The translations under genes and the position numbers were made by a program. Positions 24,849 to 33,632 of a stretch of 64,000 bases of DNA are shown here, in pieces. The DNA lies in contig NZ_WOWP01000013.1 in NCBI RefSeq assembly GCF_009741375.1, positions 186,001 to 250,000 on the forward strand, written 5' to 3'. The DNA is from Flavobacterium rakeshii (GTDB lineage: Bacteria > Bacteroidota > Bacteroidia > Flavobacteriales > Flavobacteriaceae). The notes under the pieces are model-generated. The model saw only the letters and a list, made by a program, of their open reading frames with translations, searched no databases and had not been told where the DNA came from. The stretch's first letter is position 1, and each line of letters opens with the position of its first letter.

Positions 24849-25799
24849 ATGAAATACTTCACTTCGGTAGACGACATTCAGGATCTAAACGAACTGATTA
24901 CGTTAGCTAAAAACATAAAGCAGGCACCATTTGCCAACAAAAAAACAGGAGAAAACAAAACCCTGGGACTATTGTTTTTTAACCCTAGCCTACGTACCAG
25001 GCTCAGTACACAAAAGGCTGCCCTTAATCTTGGGATGGATGCCATTGTGATGAACCTTAATACCGAAGGCTGGGCACTGGAGTTTGAAGACGGCGTAGTA
25101 ATGGACGGCAACAAAGCCGAACACATTAAAGAAGCTGCACAGGTTGTATCACAATACTGTGACATTATTGCCGTAAGAAGCTTCCCTACCCTTACCGATA
25201 AGGAAAAAGATGAGGAAGAGCAGGTAATTTCTGCCTTTAAAAAATATGCATCTGTTCCGGTAATAAGCCTTGAAGGTGCTACCGAACACCCTTTACAGGC
25301 TGTAGCTGATGCCCTGACCATAGAGGAATACAAAACCGTAAAAAGGCCTAAAGTGGTACTTACATGGGCACCACATCCTAAAGCGCTGCCGCATGCAGTA
25401 CCTAACTCTTTCGTTAAGGTGATGAAAAAGGCCGATGTTGATTTTGTTATCACACATCCCGAAGGTTATGAACTTAACCCTGAGTTTACCAAAGGGGTTA
25501 CCATTACACACAATCAGGATGAGGCTTTTGCCGATGCCGACTTTATTTATGCCAAGAACTGGAGTAATTATATAGATTACGGGCAAATAACCTGTAAAGA
25601 TCCGTCGTGGACCGTAACAGCCGATAAGATGAAACTTACCAACAATGCTAAGTTTATGCACTGCCTTCCGGTAAGGAGAAATATGATTGTTACAGATGAG
25701 GTACTGGACAGTGAAACATCTATCGTTATAGCCCAGGCCAATAACAGGACGTATGCCGCACAGGCAATACTGACCAAAATACTGGAGCATGGAGAATAA
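24849..25799 (+). CDS. argF': N-acylornithine carbamoyltransferase (acetyl- or succinyl-ornithine type)
   Basis: 316 residues. The carbamoyl-phosphate motif is 'FNPSLRTRLSTQ' (residues 44-55), the proline-rich binding loop begins 'WAPHPKALPHAVPNS', and 'MHCLPVRRNM' is near the end. These features separate it from ordinary ornithine carbamoyltransferase and place it in the transcarbamylase group of Bacteroidota and Xanthomonas that acts on N-acylated ornithine. The position that I recall as distinguishing acetyl (Glu) from succinyl (Pro) substrates appears to align with Ala90 in 'MDGNKAEH', so the acyl group is not assigned. It overlaps argB by 11 bases. Confidence 0.92.
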   Translation: MKYFTSVDDIQDLNELITLAKNIKQAPFANKKTGENKTLGLLFFNPSLRTRLSTQKAALNLGMDAIVMNLNTEGWALEFEDGVVMDGNKAEHIKEAAQVVSQYCDIIAVRSFPTLTDKEKDEEEQVISAFKKYASVPVISLEGATEHPLQAVADALTIEEYKTVKRPKVVLTWAPHPKALPHAVPNSFVKVMKKADVDFVITHPEGYELNPEFTKGVTITHNQDEAFADADFIYAKNWSNYIDYGQITCKDPSWTVTADKMKLTNNAKFMHCLPVRRNMIVTDEVLDSETSIVIAQANNRTYAAQAILTKILEHGE

Positions 25800-26574
25800 G
25801 CCAAAACTTACCGTTGTAAAAATAGGTGGCAATGTAATTGACAGTGAATCTGCCCTTAAGGCATTCCTTAAAGATTTTGCAGCACTAAACGGTTACAAAA
25901 TACTGGTACACGGCGGAGGCAAAATAGCAACCAAAATAGCCGAAGGCTTAGGCATTACTCCCGTTTTTCATGAAGGCAGGAGAATTACCGATAAGCCTAT
26001 GCTGGATGTGGCGGTAATGACCTATGCAGGACTTATCAATAAAGATATAACGGCACAGTTACAGGCATTGCAAAGCAATGCCTTGGGCTTTACAGGGGCT
26101 GATGGTAATATGATACTTTCCGAAAAAAGGAAGAATGCCGCTGTCGATTTTGGTTGGGTAGGTGATATCGTTTCAGTAAACCATGAATTAGTAAAAGTAT
26201 TATTACAGCAAAATGTAGTCCCTGTATTTTGTGCCATTACACACAATGGTAACGGGCAACTGCTTAACACCAATGCCGACACCATTGCCAGTGCACTGGC
26301 CGTAGCCTGCAGTAACGATTTTGACGTAAACCTGCTGTATTGCTTTGAGAAAAAAGGGGTGCTTAGTAATGCCGATGATGACGATTCAATTATAAAAAAC
26401 CTTAATTTTAGTAAATACAGCCAGTTACGTGAAGAAAAAGTAATCCATTCGGGAATGTTGCCTAAGCTGGAAAACTGCTATGATGCCCTTAACAAAGGGG
26501 TATCGGCAGTATATATAGGCAGTCCGGAAATGATAAAACAGAACGATACAACCTGTACACAGGTGTCGCTCTAA
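25789..26574 (+). CDS. argB: Acetylglutamate kinase
   Basis: 261 residues of the amino-acid kinase fold. It phosphorylates N-acylglutamate at the gamma carboxyl. 'VVKIGGNVID' near the N-terminus, 'LVHGGGKIATKIAEGLGI' and 'GVSAVYIGSPEMI' match the family. The short N-terminus lacks the extra helix that is typical of arginine-inhibited hexameric enzymes, so feedback inhibition by arginine may be weak (inference). It overlaps the carbamoyltransferase gene by 11 bases. Confidence 0.94.
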   Translation: MENKPKLTVVKIGGNVIDSESALKAFLKDFAALNGYKILVHGGGKIATKIAEGLGITPVFHEGRRITDKPMLDVAVMTYAGLINKDITAQLQALQSNALGFTGADGNMILSEKRKNAAVDFGWVGDIVSVNHELVKVLLQQNVVPVFCAITHNGNGQLLNTNADTIASALAVACSNDFDVNLLYCFEKKGVLSNADDDDSIIKNLNFSKYSQLREEKVIHSGMLPKLENCYDALNKGVSAVYIGSPEMIKQNDTTCTQVSL

Positions 26575-26585
26575 AAACAAAACCT

Positions 26586-27710
26586 ATGAGTTTAAAAACG
26601 ATACATACCCTAACCGAAGAAGCAATATCCCTGCTTAAATCACTTATTGCCACTCCGTCTTTTTCATCGGAAGAAGAGAATACGGCAAAACTGATTGAGG
26701 CATGGTTTAATAATAACAATATCCCTTTTAAACGGGAAAACAATAATATATGGGCTTATAACAAGCATTTTGCCGAAGGTAAGCCTACCCTGCTGCTTAA
26801 CTCACACCATGATACCGTAAAGCCCAATCAGGCTTATACTTTAGATCCGTTTGAGGCTATTGAGCAGGATGGTAAACTGTTTGGACTGGGCAGTAACGAT
26901 GCGGGAGGCTGCCTGGTATCACTAATCGCTACCTTCACCTACTTTTATGAGGCCGAAAACCTGCCTTATAATATTGTAATGGTTGCCTCGGCAGAGGAAG
27001 AAAGTAGCGGTCCTAACGGACTGAACAGTGTACTGAAGCATTTACCCGAACTGGATTGTGCCATAGTAGGCGAACCTACCGAAATGCAGCTTGCCATAGC
27101 CGAAAAAGGTTTACTGGTACTGGATGTAACCATAAACGGAACTCCGGGGCATGCTGCACATCCTAACGATGATATGGCCATTTACAACACCTTAAAGGTT
27201 ATTGAGTGGTTTAGGGATTATACATTTGAAAAGGTATCTGAAGTGTTAGGTCCGGTTAAAATGACGGTTACCCAAATCAATGCAGGAAAACAGCATAACG
27301 TTGTTCCGGCGGAATGTAATTTGGTTGTAGATGTAAGGGTAAACGACTGTTACACCAACCTTGAAGTACTGGAGACCATAAAATCGGGTATTGAGAATGG
27401 TAAAGTAACAGTAAAACCAAGGTCACTGCACCTTAACTCATCGTCTATCGCAAAAGAGCACGCACTTGTACAGGCAGGAATAGCACTAGGCAGGACAACC
27501 TATGGTTCCCCTACCCTTTCAGACCAGTCGGTACTAAGTTGCCAGTCGTTAAAACTGGGACCGGGATTATCACTGCGTTCACACTCGGCAGACGAGTTTA
27601 TTTATATCAATGAAATTAAAGAAGGGGTTGAACTGTATATAAAAATACTTTCTCAATTCCTTAATTATACTACCAAAACGGCCGATGAGGCCACATTAAA
27701 ACAACAGTAA
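26586..27710 (+). CDS. argE: M20-family deacylase, probable acetylornithine/acetylcitrulline deacetylase
   Basis: 374 residues. Metal-binding motifs of M20 hydrolases are visible: 'LNSHHDTVKP', 'GSNDAGG', 'ASAEEESSG', 'VGEPTEM' and 'LRSHSADEF'. In this pathway the enzyme would remove the acyl group from acylcitrulline after the carbamoylation step. The start is 11 bases after argB and the stop overlaps the argH start by one base (TAATG), so it is part of the same unit. Confidence 0.9.
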   Translation: MSLKTIHTLTEEAISLLKSLIATPSFSSEEENTAKLIEAWFNNNNIPFKRENNNIWAYNKHFAEGKPTLLLNSHHDTVKPNQAYTLDPFEAIEQDGKLFGLGSNDAGGCLVSLIATFTYFYEAENLPYNIVMVASAEEESSGPNGLNSVLKHLPELDCAIVGEPTEMQLAIAEKGLLVLDVTINGTPGHAAHPNDDMAIYNTLKVIEWFRDYTFEKVSEVLGPVKMTVTQINAGKQHNVVPAECNLVVDVRVNDCYTNLEVLETIKSGIENGKVTVKPRSLHLNSSSIAKEHALVQAGIALGRTTYGSPTLSDQSVLSCQSLKLGPGLSLRSHSADEFIYINEIKEGVELYIKILSQFLNYTTKTADEATLKQQ

Positions 27711-29020
27711 TGAAACTTTGGGATAAAGGCATACCAACAGATAAAAAAACCGATATATTCACCGTAGGCAATGACCGTGAGCTTGACCTTGTACTGGCAG
27801 AATATGATGTTATAGGGTCTATGGCACATGCCAAAATGCTTGGAAAAACAGGACTATTAAACGATAAGGAAGTAAGTGAACTGCTTACCGGACTGGAAGA
27901 AATACTGGCAGACATCAAAGCCGGAAACTTTGCGATTGAAGACAGCTTTGAAGATGTACACAGTAAAGTAGAATACCTGCTTACTGAAAAGGTGGGCGAT
28001 GCCGGAAAAAAAATACACACGGCACGTTCGCGTAACGATCAGGTTCTTACCGATGTTCACTTATACCTAAAAGCTGAACTTACTACCATAAAACAACAGG
28101 TAAAGGAACTTTTTGACCTGCTTATGGCTATGGCTAATGAGCATCAAAATGTACTTTTACCGGGATACACACACCTACAGGTTGCGATGCCTTCATCATT
28201 CGGGATGTGGTTTTCTGCCTATGCCGAAAGCCTTATTGACGATGTTGTTATGCTAAATGCAGCCCTAACAGTAACCGACCAGAATCCGTTAGGTTCGGCG
28301 GCAGGGTACGGAAGCTCGTTCCCTATAGACAGGACTTTTACCACAAACGAACTGGGCTTTGCTACTTTGAAATACAATTCGGTAAGCGCACAAATGAGCC
28401 GTGGTAAAACTGAAAAGACAACAGCCTTTGCACTGGCATCGGTAGCGGGGACATTATCAAAACTGGCTATGGATATTTGTTTGTACCTGAGTCAGAATTT
28501 CAATTTCATAAGTCTGCCACAGCACTTAACCACAGGGTCGAGCATTATGCCACATAAAAAGAACCCCGATATTTTTGAGCTTATTCGTGGTAAGTGTAAT
28601 AAAATACAGGCATTGCCGTATGAGCTTACTCTTATAACCAATAATTTACCAAGCGGTTATCATAGGGAATTTCAGTTGCTTAAAGAAGGGCTTTTCCCTT
28701 CTTTACAAACGTTGAAATCATGCCTTGAAATGGCACACTATTCCATTAAGGAAATCAAGGTTAATGATAATATACTTGACGATAAAAAATACGACTATCT
28801 GTTTACGGTAGATGCGCTTAACGAACTGGTAGCCCAGGGTATACCTTTTAGAGATGCTTATAAAGTTGTAGGTGAACAGGTAGAGAACGGTACGTTTGTT
28901 TCGCCTAAAGCCACAAAACATTCTCATGAAGGCAGTATAAACAATTTGTGCTTAAACGAGATTGCACAAAAAATGGAAAATATAATTATTTATTCCCTAA
29001 AGGGAAACAATACGTTATAA
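27710..29020 (+). CDS. argH: Argininosuccinate lyase
   Basis: 436 residues. It splits argininosuccinate to arginine and fumarate, ending the pathway. The signature 'GSSIMPHKKNPD' and 'HTARSRNDQV' are intact. The last residues ('YSLKGNNTL') are encoded within and just after a palindrome TTCCC-taaa-GGGAA (28993-29006) that belongs to the repeat cluster around the downstream transposase, so the native C-terminus was probably replaced. Last gene of the arginine operon. Confidence 0.96.
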   Translation: MKLWDKGIPTDKKTDIFTVGNDRELDLVLAEYDVIGSMAHAKMLGKTGLLNDKEVSELLTGLEEILADIKAGNFAIEDSFEDVHSKVEYLLTEKVGDAGKKIHTARSRNDQVLTDVHLYLKAELTTIKQQVKELFDLLMAMANEHQNVLLPGYTHLQVAMPSSFGMWFSAYAESLIDDVVMLNAALTVTDQNPLGSAAGYGSSFPIDRTFTTNELGFATLKYNSVSAQMSRGKTEKTTAFALASVAGTLSKLAMDICLYLSQNFNFISLPQHLTTGSSIMPHKKNPDIFELIRGKCNKIQALPYELTLITNNLPSGYHREFQLLKEGLFPSLQTLKSCLEMAHYSIKEIKVNDNILDDKKYDYLFTVDALNELVAQGIPFRDAYKVVGEQVENGTFVSPKATKHSHEGSINNLCLNEIAQKMENIIIYSLKGNNTL

Positions 29021-29248
29021 CATCCTATTCTCTACCAATATAAAATCCCTAACGGGATAAGCGATTTATGTATAAATATTATCTGGATTTATAGAATAAT
29101 CGTTACAGAGTTTTATGTTTTTAATATCTCTTTATACAGGATTCTGGTGTTTCCCGAAAAGAAATTATTACAAGCTAACTTCTAAATCCCGTTAGGGATT
29201 TTATATTGGTAGAAATTCACATCATGATATTTATTTTCCCATAGGGAA
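28993..29248. repeat. REP-like palindromes and perfect 28-bp inverted repeat next to the transposase
   Basis: The arms 29031-29058 and 29186-29213 are perfect reverse complements over 28 bases, 127 bases apart. Each arm contains its own small hairpin (TCCC-taac-GGGA and TCCC-gtta-GGGA). Two more hairpins of the same kind flank them: TTCCC-taaa-GGGAA at 28993-29006 and TTCCC-ata-GGGAA at 29236-29248. No copies are visible downstream of the transposase. This is the expected look of REP elements beside their own transposase gene. Confidence 0.7.
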
Positions 29249-29287
29249 TAAATAGATTTGTTATGTTTGTAGTAAACATCTTACCTC

Positions 29288-29749
29288 ATGGCAAATACCT
29301 ATACCCAAATACATTTACAGTTTGTTTTTGCAGTTAAACACAGAACTTCTCTAATCTCTCCTATTTGGAAAAAAGAGCTCTACCTTTATATTTCGGGCAT
29401 TGTAGAAAATAACGGACATAAGCTTTTAGCCATTAACGGCATGCCCGATCATATACACATTTTTATAGGAATGAGACCTACACAGTCAGTTTCTGATTTA
29501 TTACAAGATATTAAACGTAACTCATCATTATGGATTAACCAAAAAGGCTTTATTAGGGGAAAGTTTGAATGGCAGGAAGGCTATGGAGCTTTTTCATACA
29601 GTAAATCACATGTAGAAAATGTCATTAACTATATACATAAGCAGGAAGAGCATCATAAAAAGCAATCTTTCAGGGAAGAATACCTTGAATTTCTAAAAAA
29701 ATTTGACATTGACTATAATGAAAAATACATCTTTCGTGAGCCCCAATAA
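29288..29749 (+). mobile_element. IS200-like / REP-associated tyrosine transposase (RAYT)
   Basis: 153 residues of the Y1 HUH single-strand transposase family. The HUH motif is His55-Ile-His57 in 'GMPDHIHIF', and the catalytic Tyr104 lies in 'GYGAFSYSKS', where 'WQEGYGAFS' is typical of this family. The frame is intact, so it may be active. Unlike a classical IS200 it is flanked, on its upstream side only, by many GGGA/TCCC palindromes, which fits a RAYT serving REP sequences. It sits between argH and a thioredoxin-like gene. Confidence 0.88.
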
Positions 29750-29776
29750 TAGATGCTCCTTTATATTTTGAGAATA

Positions 29777-30175
29777 TTAACTATATACTATCCTCTGCAC
29801 TACACCGGCATCAATAGCGCTGTGAGAAGTATCATACACAGCCACTCCTTCTTTAATCAGTATAATTTGTGGCGACTGGTGCATTACGTCAAATCGGTCG
29901 GCAATTTCGTTAGATATATCCCTGTGAGATAATAGGTCTAAAAAGTACGGTTTAACCTTATCGGCATCAATAGCATATTCCTGTTCAAACTGCTTTAAAG
30001 CCATTCGGCTAACGGCACAGCGAGTGCTGTGTTTAAAGATAATAACAGGAATTTGCTGTGACTCCTCCACTATCTCGTCTAACTGTTTTATTTCTGTTAA
30101 ATCGTTCCACATTTCTGCTCCAGAACCGCTAACTTTACTGTTAGAATCACCGAATATCTTATCAAAAAAACTCAT
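29777..30175 (-). CDS. ytxJ: Bacillithiol-system thioredoxin-like protein YtxJ
   Basis: I chose the ATG at 30175 ('MSFFDKIFGD', 132 residues) because YtxJ proteins usually begin in this way; an ATG lies at 30184 and a GTG at 30196. The thioredoxin-like fold carries one active-site Cys in 'KHSTRCAVSRMAL' and the cis-Pro segment 'HQSPQIILIKEG'. Monothiol proteins of this family are thought to reduce bacillithiol-mixed disulfides, which occur in Bacteroidota. Single gene, divergent from clpB. Confidence 0.85.
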   Translation of the reverse strand: MSFFDKIFGDSNSKVSGSGAEMWNDLTEIKQLDEIVEESQQIPVIIFKHSTRCAVSRMALKQFEQEYAIDADKVKPYFLDLLSHRDISNEIADRFDVMHQSPQIILIKEGVAVYDTSHSAIDAGVVQRIVYS

Positions 30176-30303
30176 AATCGTCATGTTTTCAGACACTTTG
30201 TCTGTTTAAAAATTAATTTTTCCAGCAAAAACCGACATTTCGTCAGATTTTACTTATTGGAATATAAATTGAATAAAGCATATCAAATTTAAACAATTCG
30301 AAT

Positions 30304-32913
30304 ATGAACTTTAATAATTATACAATAAAATCACAGGAAGCCATACAAAGAGCACAGCAAATTGCTCAGGGTTATGGCCATCAGCAAATTGAAAACGAGC
30401 ACATTATAAAGGCTATTCTTGAAGTAGACGAAAATGTGACTCCGTTCTTACTTAAAAAACTTAATGTAAATGTACAACTGTTTCAGCAAATACTGGACAG
30501 TACCCTGCAAAGTTTCCCAAAAGTATCGGGAGGCGAAATGTCGTTATCCCGCGATGCGGCTACTGCATTGACCGAGGCATCAAACATTGCCCGTAAAATG
30601 AACGACGAGTTCGTTTCCATAGAGCATCTGTTACTGGCTATTTTCAACTCAAAAAGTAAAGTAGCTCAAATTTTAAAAGATCAGGGCGTTACCGAAAAAG
30701 GTCTTAAAGCTGCTATTGACGAACTTCGAAAAGGAGAGAGAGTAACATCGGCCAGTGCCGAGGAAACCTACAACTCACTAAACAAATATGCCAAAAACCT
30801 TAACCAGTTGGCTAACGACGGAAAGCTGGATCCGGTAATTGGTCGTGATGAAGAAATACGCCGTGTGCTGCAAATACTTTCAAGGCGAACCAAAAACAAC
30901 CCAATGCTTGTGGGTGAGCCTGGTGTGGGTAAAACCGCTATAGCCGAAGGTTTGGCACACCGTATCATTCAGGGTGATGTGCCCGAAAATCTTAAAAACA
31001 AAATTGTTTACTCGCTGGATATGGGTGCCCTTATTGCAGGTGCAAAATACAAAGGTGAGTTTGAAGAAAGGCTTAAATCGGTTGTGAAGGAAGTAACTTC
31101 TGCCGAAGGTGATATCGTACTGTTTATAGACGAGATCCATACACTTGTTGGAGCAGGTGGTGGTGAAGGCGCTATGGATGCCGCAAACATCCTAAAACCT
31201 GCCCTTGCCCGTGGTGAACTAAGAGCTATAGGTGCCACTACGCTTGATGAGTACCAAAAATACTTTGAGAAAGACAAAGCTCTGGAACGTCGTTTCCAAA
31301 AAGTATTGGTAGACGAACCGGATACCGAAAGTGCTATTTCCATACTTCGTGGTATTAAAGAGAAATATGAAACCCACCACCAGGTGCGTATTAAAGATGA
31401 TGCTATTATAGCAGCGGTGGAGCTTTCGCAACGTTATATTACCAACCGTTTCCTGCCCGATAAGGCTATCGACCTTATGGATGAGGCAGCGTCCAAACTA
31501 CGTATGGAAATCAATTCCAAACCAGAAGAACTGGATGTACTGGATCGTAAAATAATGCAGCTTGAAATTGAGATTGAGGCCATTAAACGTGAAAACGACG
31601 AGACAAAACTGAAATCGTTAGGATTGGAACTGGCTAACCTTAAGGAAGAGCGCAACGAGATATATGCCCGCTGGAAAAGCGAAAAAGATATTGTAGATAA
31701 TATTCAGGCTACAAAAACAGAGGTGGAGAACTTTAAACTGGAAGCCGAACGTGCCGAACGTGAAGGTGATTATGGTAAAGTAGCCGAGCTTCGTTATGGT
31801 AAAATCAAAGAGGCTCAGGAGAAACTGGACGAAATGGAGAAACAGCTTCAGGAGAGCCAAAAAGGAAACAGCCTTATCAAAGAGGAAGTTACCAATGAGG
31901 ATATTGCCGAAGTTGTTGCTAAATGGACTGGTATACCGGTAACTAAGATGCTACAGAGTGAGCGCGAAAAACTACTTCATCTTGAAGAAGAACTGCACAA
32001 ACGTGTTGTGGGCCAGGAAGAAGCTATACAGGCCGTGAGCGATGCCGTAAGGCGTAGCCGTGCAGGTTTACAGGATCAAAAGAAACCTATAGGTTCGTTC
32101 CTGTTCCTTGGTACAACCGGTGTGGGTAAAACCGAACTTGCTAAAGCCCTTGCCTCCTACCTGTTTGATGATGAAAATGCTATGACCCGTATTGACATGA
32201 GCGAATATCAGGAGCGTCACAGTGTGAGCAGGCTTGTAGGTGCGCCTCCGGGATATGTGGGGTATGATGAGGGCGGACAGCTTACCGAAGCCGTAAGGAG
32301 AAAACCATACAGCGTGGTACTGCTTGATGAGATAGAGAAAGCCCACCCTGATACCTTTAACATCCTGCTACAGGTGCTTGATGAAGGTCGTTTAACGGAT
32401 AATAAAGGCCGCTTAGCCGACTTTAGGAATACCATTATCATAATGACCTCAAACATGGGTAGCGGTATTATACAGGAGAAATTTGAAAACCTTAAAGGCG
32501 GTATTGAAGCAGCTACAGAGGCGGCTAAAACCGAAGTACTTGGATTGCTAAAACAAACCGTAAGACCGGAGTTTATAAATCGTATTGACGATATTGTAAT
32601 GTTCACTCCGCTTTCACAGGATAACATCAGGGAGATTGTAAGCCTTCAGCTTAAATCGGTTACCAAACTGTTGTCTAAGCAAAACATTACGCTGGATGCT
32701 ACTCCGGAAGCTATTGATTACCTTGCCAAACGAGGTTACGATCCTGATTTTGGAGCACGTCCTGTAAAACGTGTAATACAAAAAGAGGTAATGAACGAGC
32801 TGTCTAAAGAAATTCTTAGCGGTAAGGTTACCACCGATAGTATTATACTACTGGATAGTTTTGACGGTAACCTGGTTTTCAGGAACCAAACGCCTGAAAA
32901 GGATAGTGAATAA
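30304..32913 (+). CDS. clpB: ATP-dependent chaperone ClpB
   Basis: 869 residues, full length. A Clp N-domain (about 1-145) is followed by AAA1 with Walker A at Gly204-Thr211 (GEPGVGKT) and '[14 protein letters not shown]', a coiled-coil middle domain (about 400-525) and AAA2 with Walker A at Gly603-Thr610 (GTTGVGKT). ClpB dissolves protein aggregates with DnaK. The middle domain distinguishes it from ClpA/ClpC. No heat-shock operator was recognised upstream. It ends in a strong terminator. Confidence 0.98.
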   Translation: MNFNNYTIKSQEAIQRAQQIAQGYGHQQIENEHIIKAILEVDENVTPFLLKKLNVNVQLFQQILDSTLQSFPKVSGGEMSLSRDAATALTEASNIARKMNDEFVSIEHLLLAIFNSKSKVAQILKDQGVTEKGLKAAIDELRKGERVTSASAEETYNSLNKYAKNLNQLANDGKLDPVIGRDEEIRRVLQILSRRTKNNPMLVGEPGVGKTAIAEGLAHRIIQGDVPENLKNKIVYSLDMGALIAGAKYKGEFEERLKSVVKEVTSAEGDIVLFIDEIHTLVGAGGGEGAMDAANILKPALARGELRAIGATTLDEYQKYFEKDKALERRFQKVLVDEPDTESAISILRGIKEKYETHHQVRIKDDAIIAAVELSQRYITNRFLPDKAIDLMDEAASKLRMEINSKPEELDVLDRKIMQLEIEIEAIKRENDETKLKSLGLELANLKEERNEIYARWKSEKDIVDNIQATKTEVENFKLEAERAEREGDYGKVAELRYGKIKEAQEKLDEMEKQLQESQKGNSLIKEEVTNEDIAEVVAKWTGIPVTKMLQSEREKLLHLEEELHKRVVGQEEAIQAVSDAVRRSRAGLQDQKKPIGSFLFLGTTGVGKTELAKALASYLFDDENAMTRIDMSEYQERHSVSRLVGAPPGYVGYDEGGQLTEAVRRKPYSVVLLDEIEKAHPDTFNILLQVLDEGRLTDNKGRLADFRNTIIIMTSNMGSGIIQEKFENLKGGIEAATEAAKTEVLGLLKQTVRPEFINRIDDIVMFTPLSQDNIREIVSLQLKSVTKLLSKQNITLDATPEAIDYLAKRGYDPDFGARPVKRVIQKEVMNELSKEILSGKVTTDSIILLDSFDGNLVFRNQTPEKDSE

Positions 32914-32929
32914 TAATAGATATAAAAAT

Positions 32930-32959
32930 AAAAAGGGACGCTTAACAGCGTCCCTTTTT
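32930..32959. terminator. Bidirectional terminator between clpB and carbonic anhydrase
   Basis: 13-base arms 32930-32942 and 32947-32959 around TAAC, with T-runs on both strands. Confidence 0.85.
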
Positions 32960-32964
32960 TATTG

Positions 32965-33600
32965 TTACAGGCTAAGGCGGTATACCTTATCCAGATCGTT
33001 GTTATCGCTTACGTTAACGCCAAGGTCTTTTACAATCCCCGAGCCTACTCCGTATACCCATCCGTGAAGGTGAAGCGACTGTCCGTTTTTCCATGCACCC
33101 TGTACGATAGATGTTTTGGCAAGGTCATACACCTGCTCTTTTACGTTTATCTCTACAAAGGTGTTAAAACGGTCGTCCTCGTTCACAATTGAATCAAGGT
33201 ATGTTTTATGATGACGGTACACATCTTTAATATGCCTAATCCAGTTATCAATTAACCCTATCGAAGCATTACCCATAGCAGCCTTAACACCTCCACAACC
33301 ATAATGTCCGCACACAATAACGTGCTTTACTTTAAGTACGTTAACAGCATAATCCAGTACGCTAAGCATGTTCATATCAGAGTGAACAACCATATTGGCA
33401 ATATTACGGTGTACAAACACCTCTCCCGGTTGTGCGCCTACAATCTCATTTGCAGGTACACGGCTGTCACTGCATCCTATCCATAACAACGGTGGTGACT
33501 GCCCCTCGGCAAGTCTTGCAAAATATTCAGGGTCATTGTCAATTTTGCTCTCAACCCATTTCTTGTTGTTCTCTAATAACTGTTTATAAAACTCGCTCAT
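32965..33600 (-). CDS. can: Beta-class carbonic anhydrase
   Basis: 211 residues. Zinc ligands are Cys43 with Asp45-Ser-Arg (CSDSR), His99 and Cys102 ('CGHYGCGG'), complete for the beta class. It interconverts CO2 and bicarbonate in the cytoplasm. It is 32 bases downstream of a SulP transporter gene on the same strand, so it probably works with it in bicarbonate or anion handling. Confidence 0.96.
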   Translation of the reverse strand: MSEFYKQLLENNKKWVESKIDNDPEYFARLAEGQSPPLLWIGCSDSRVPANEIVGAQPGEVFVHRNIANMVVHSDMNMLSVLDYAVNVLKVKHVIVCGHYGCGGVKAAMGNASIGLIDNWIRHIKDVYRHHKTYLDSIVNEDDRFNTFVEINVKEQVYDLAKTSIVQGAWKNGQSLHLHGWVYGVGSGIVKDLGVNVSDNNDLDKVYRLSL

Positions 33601-33632
33601 ATTTATTCTAGTAAATTATATTCTTTGTAAAC

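Noticed and set aside
24878-25453. Long minus-strand frame opposite the carbamoyltransferase gene
   Set aside because: It lies entirely antisense to a well-supported enzyme gene, and its Ser/Ala/Cys-rich product resembles no family; it is a shadow frame. Other long antisense frames, for example in clpB, were dropped for the same reason.
30197-30303. Heat-shock operator upstream of clpB
   Set aside because: No CIRCE-type inverted repeat or other recognised heat-shock element is visible.
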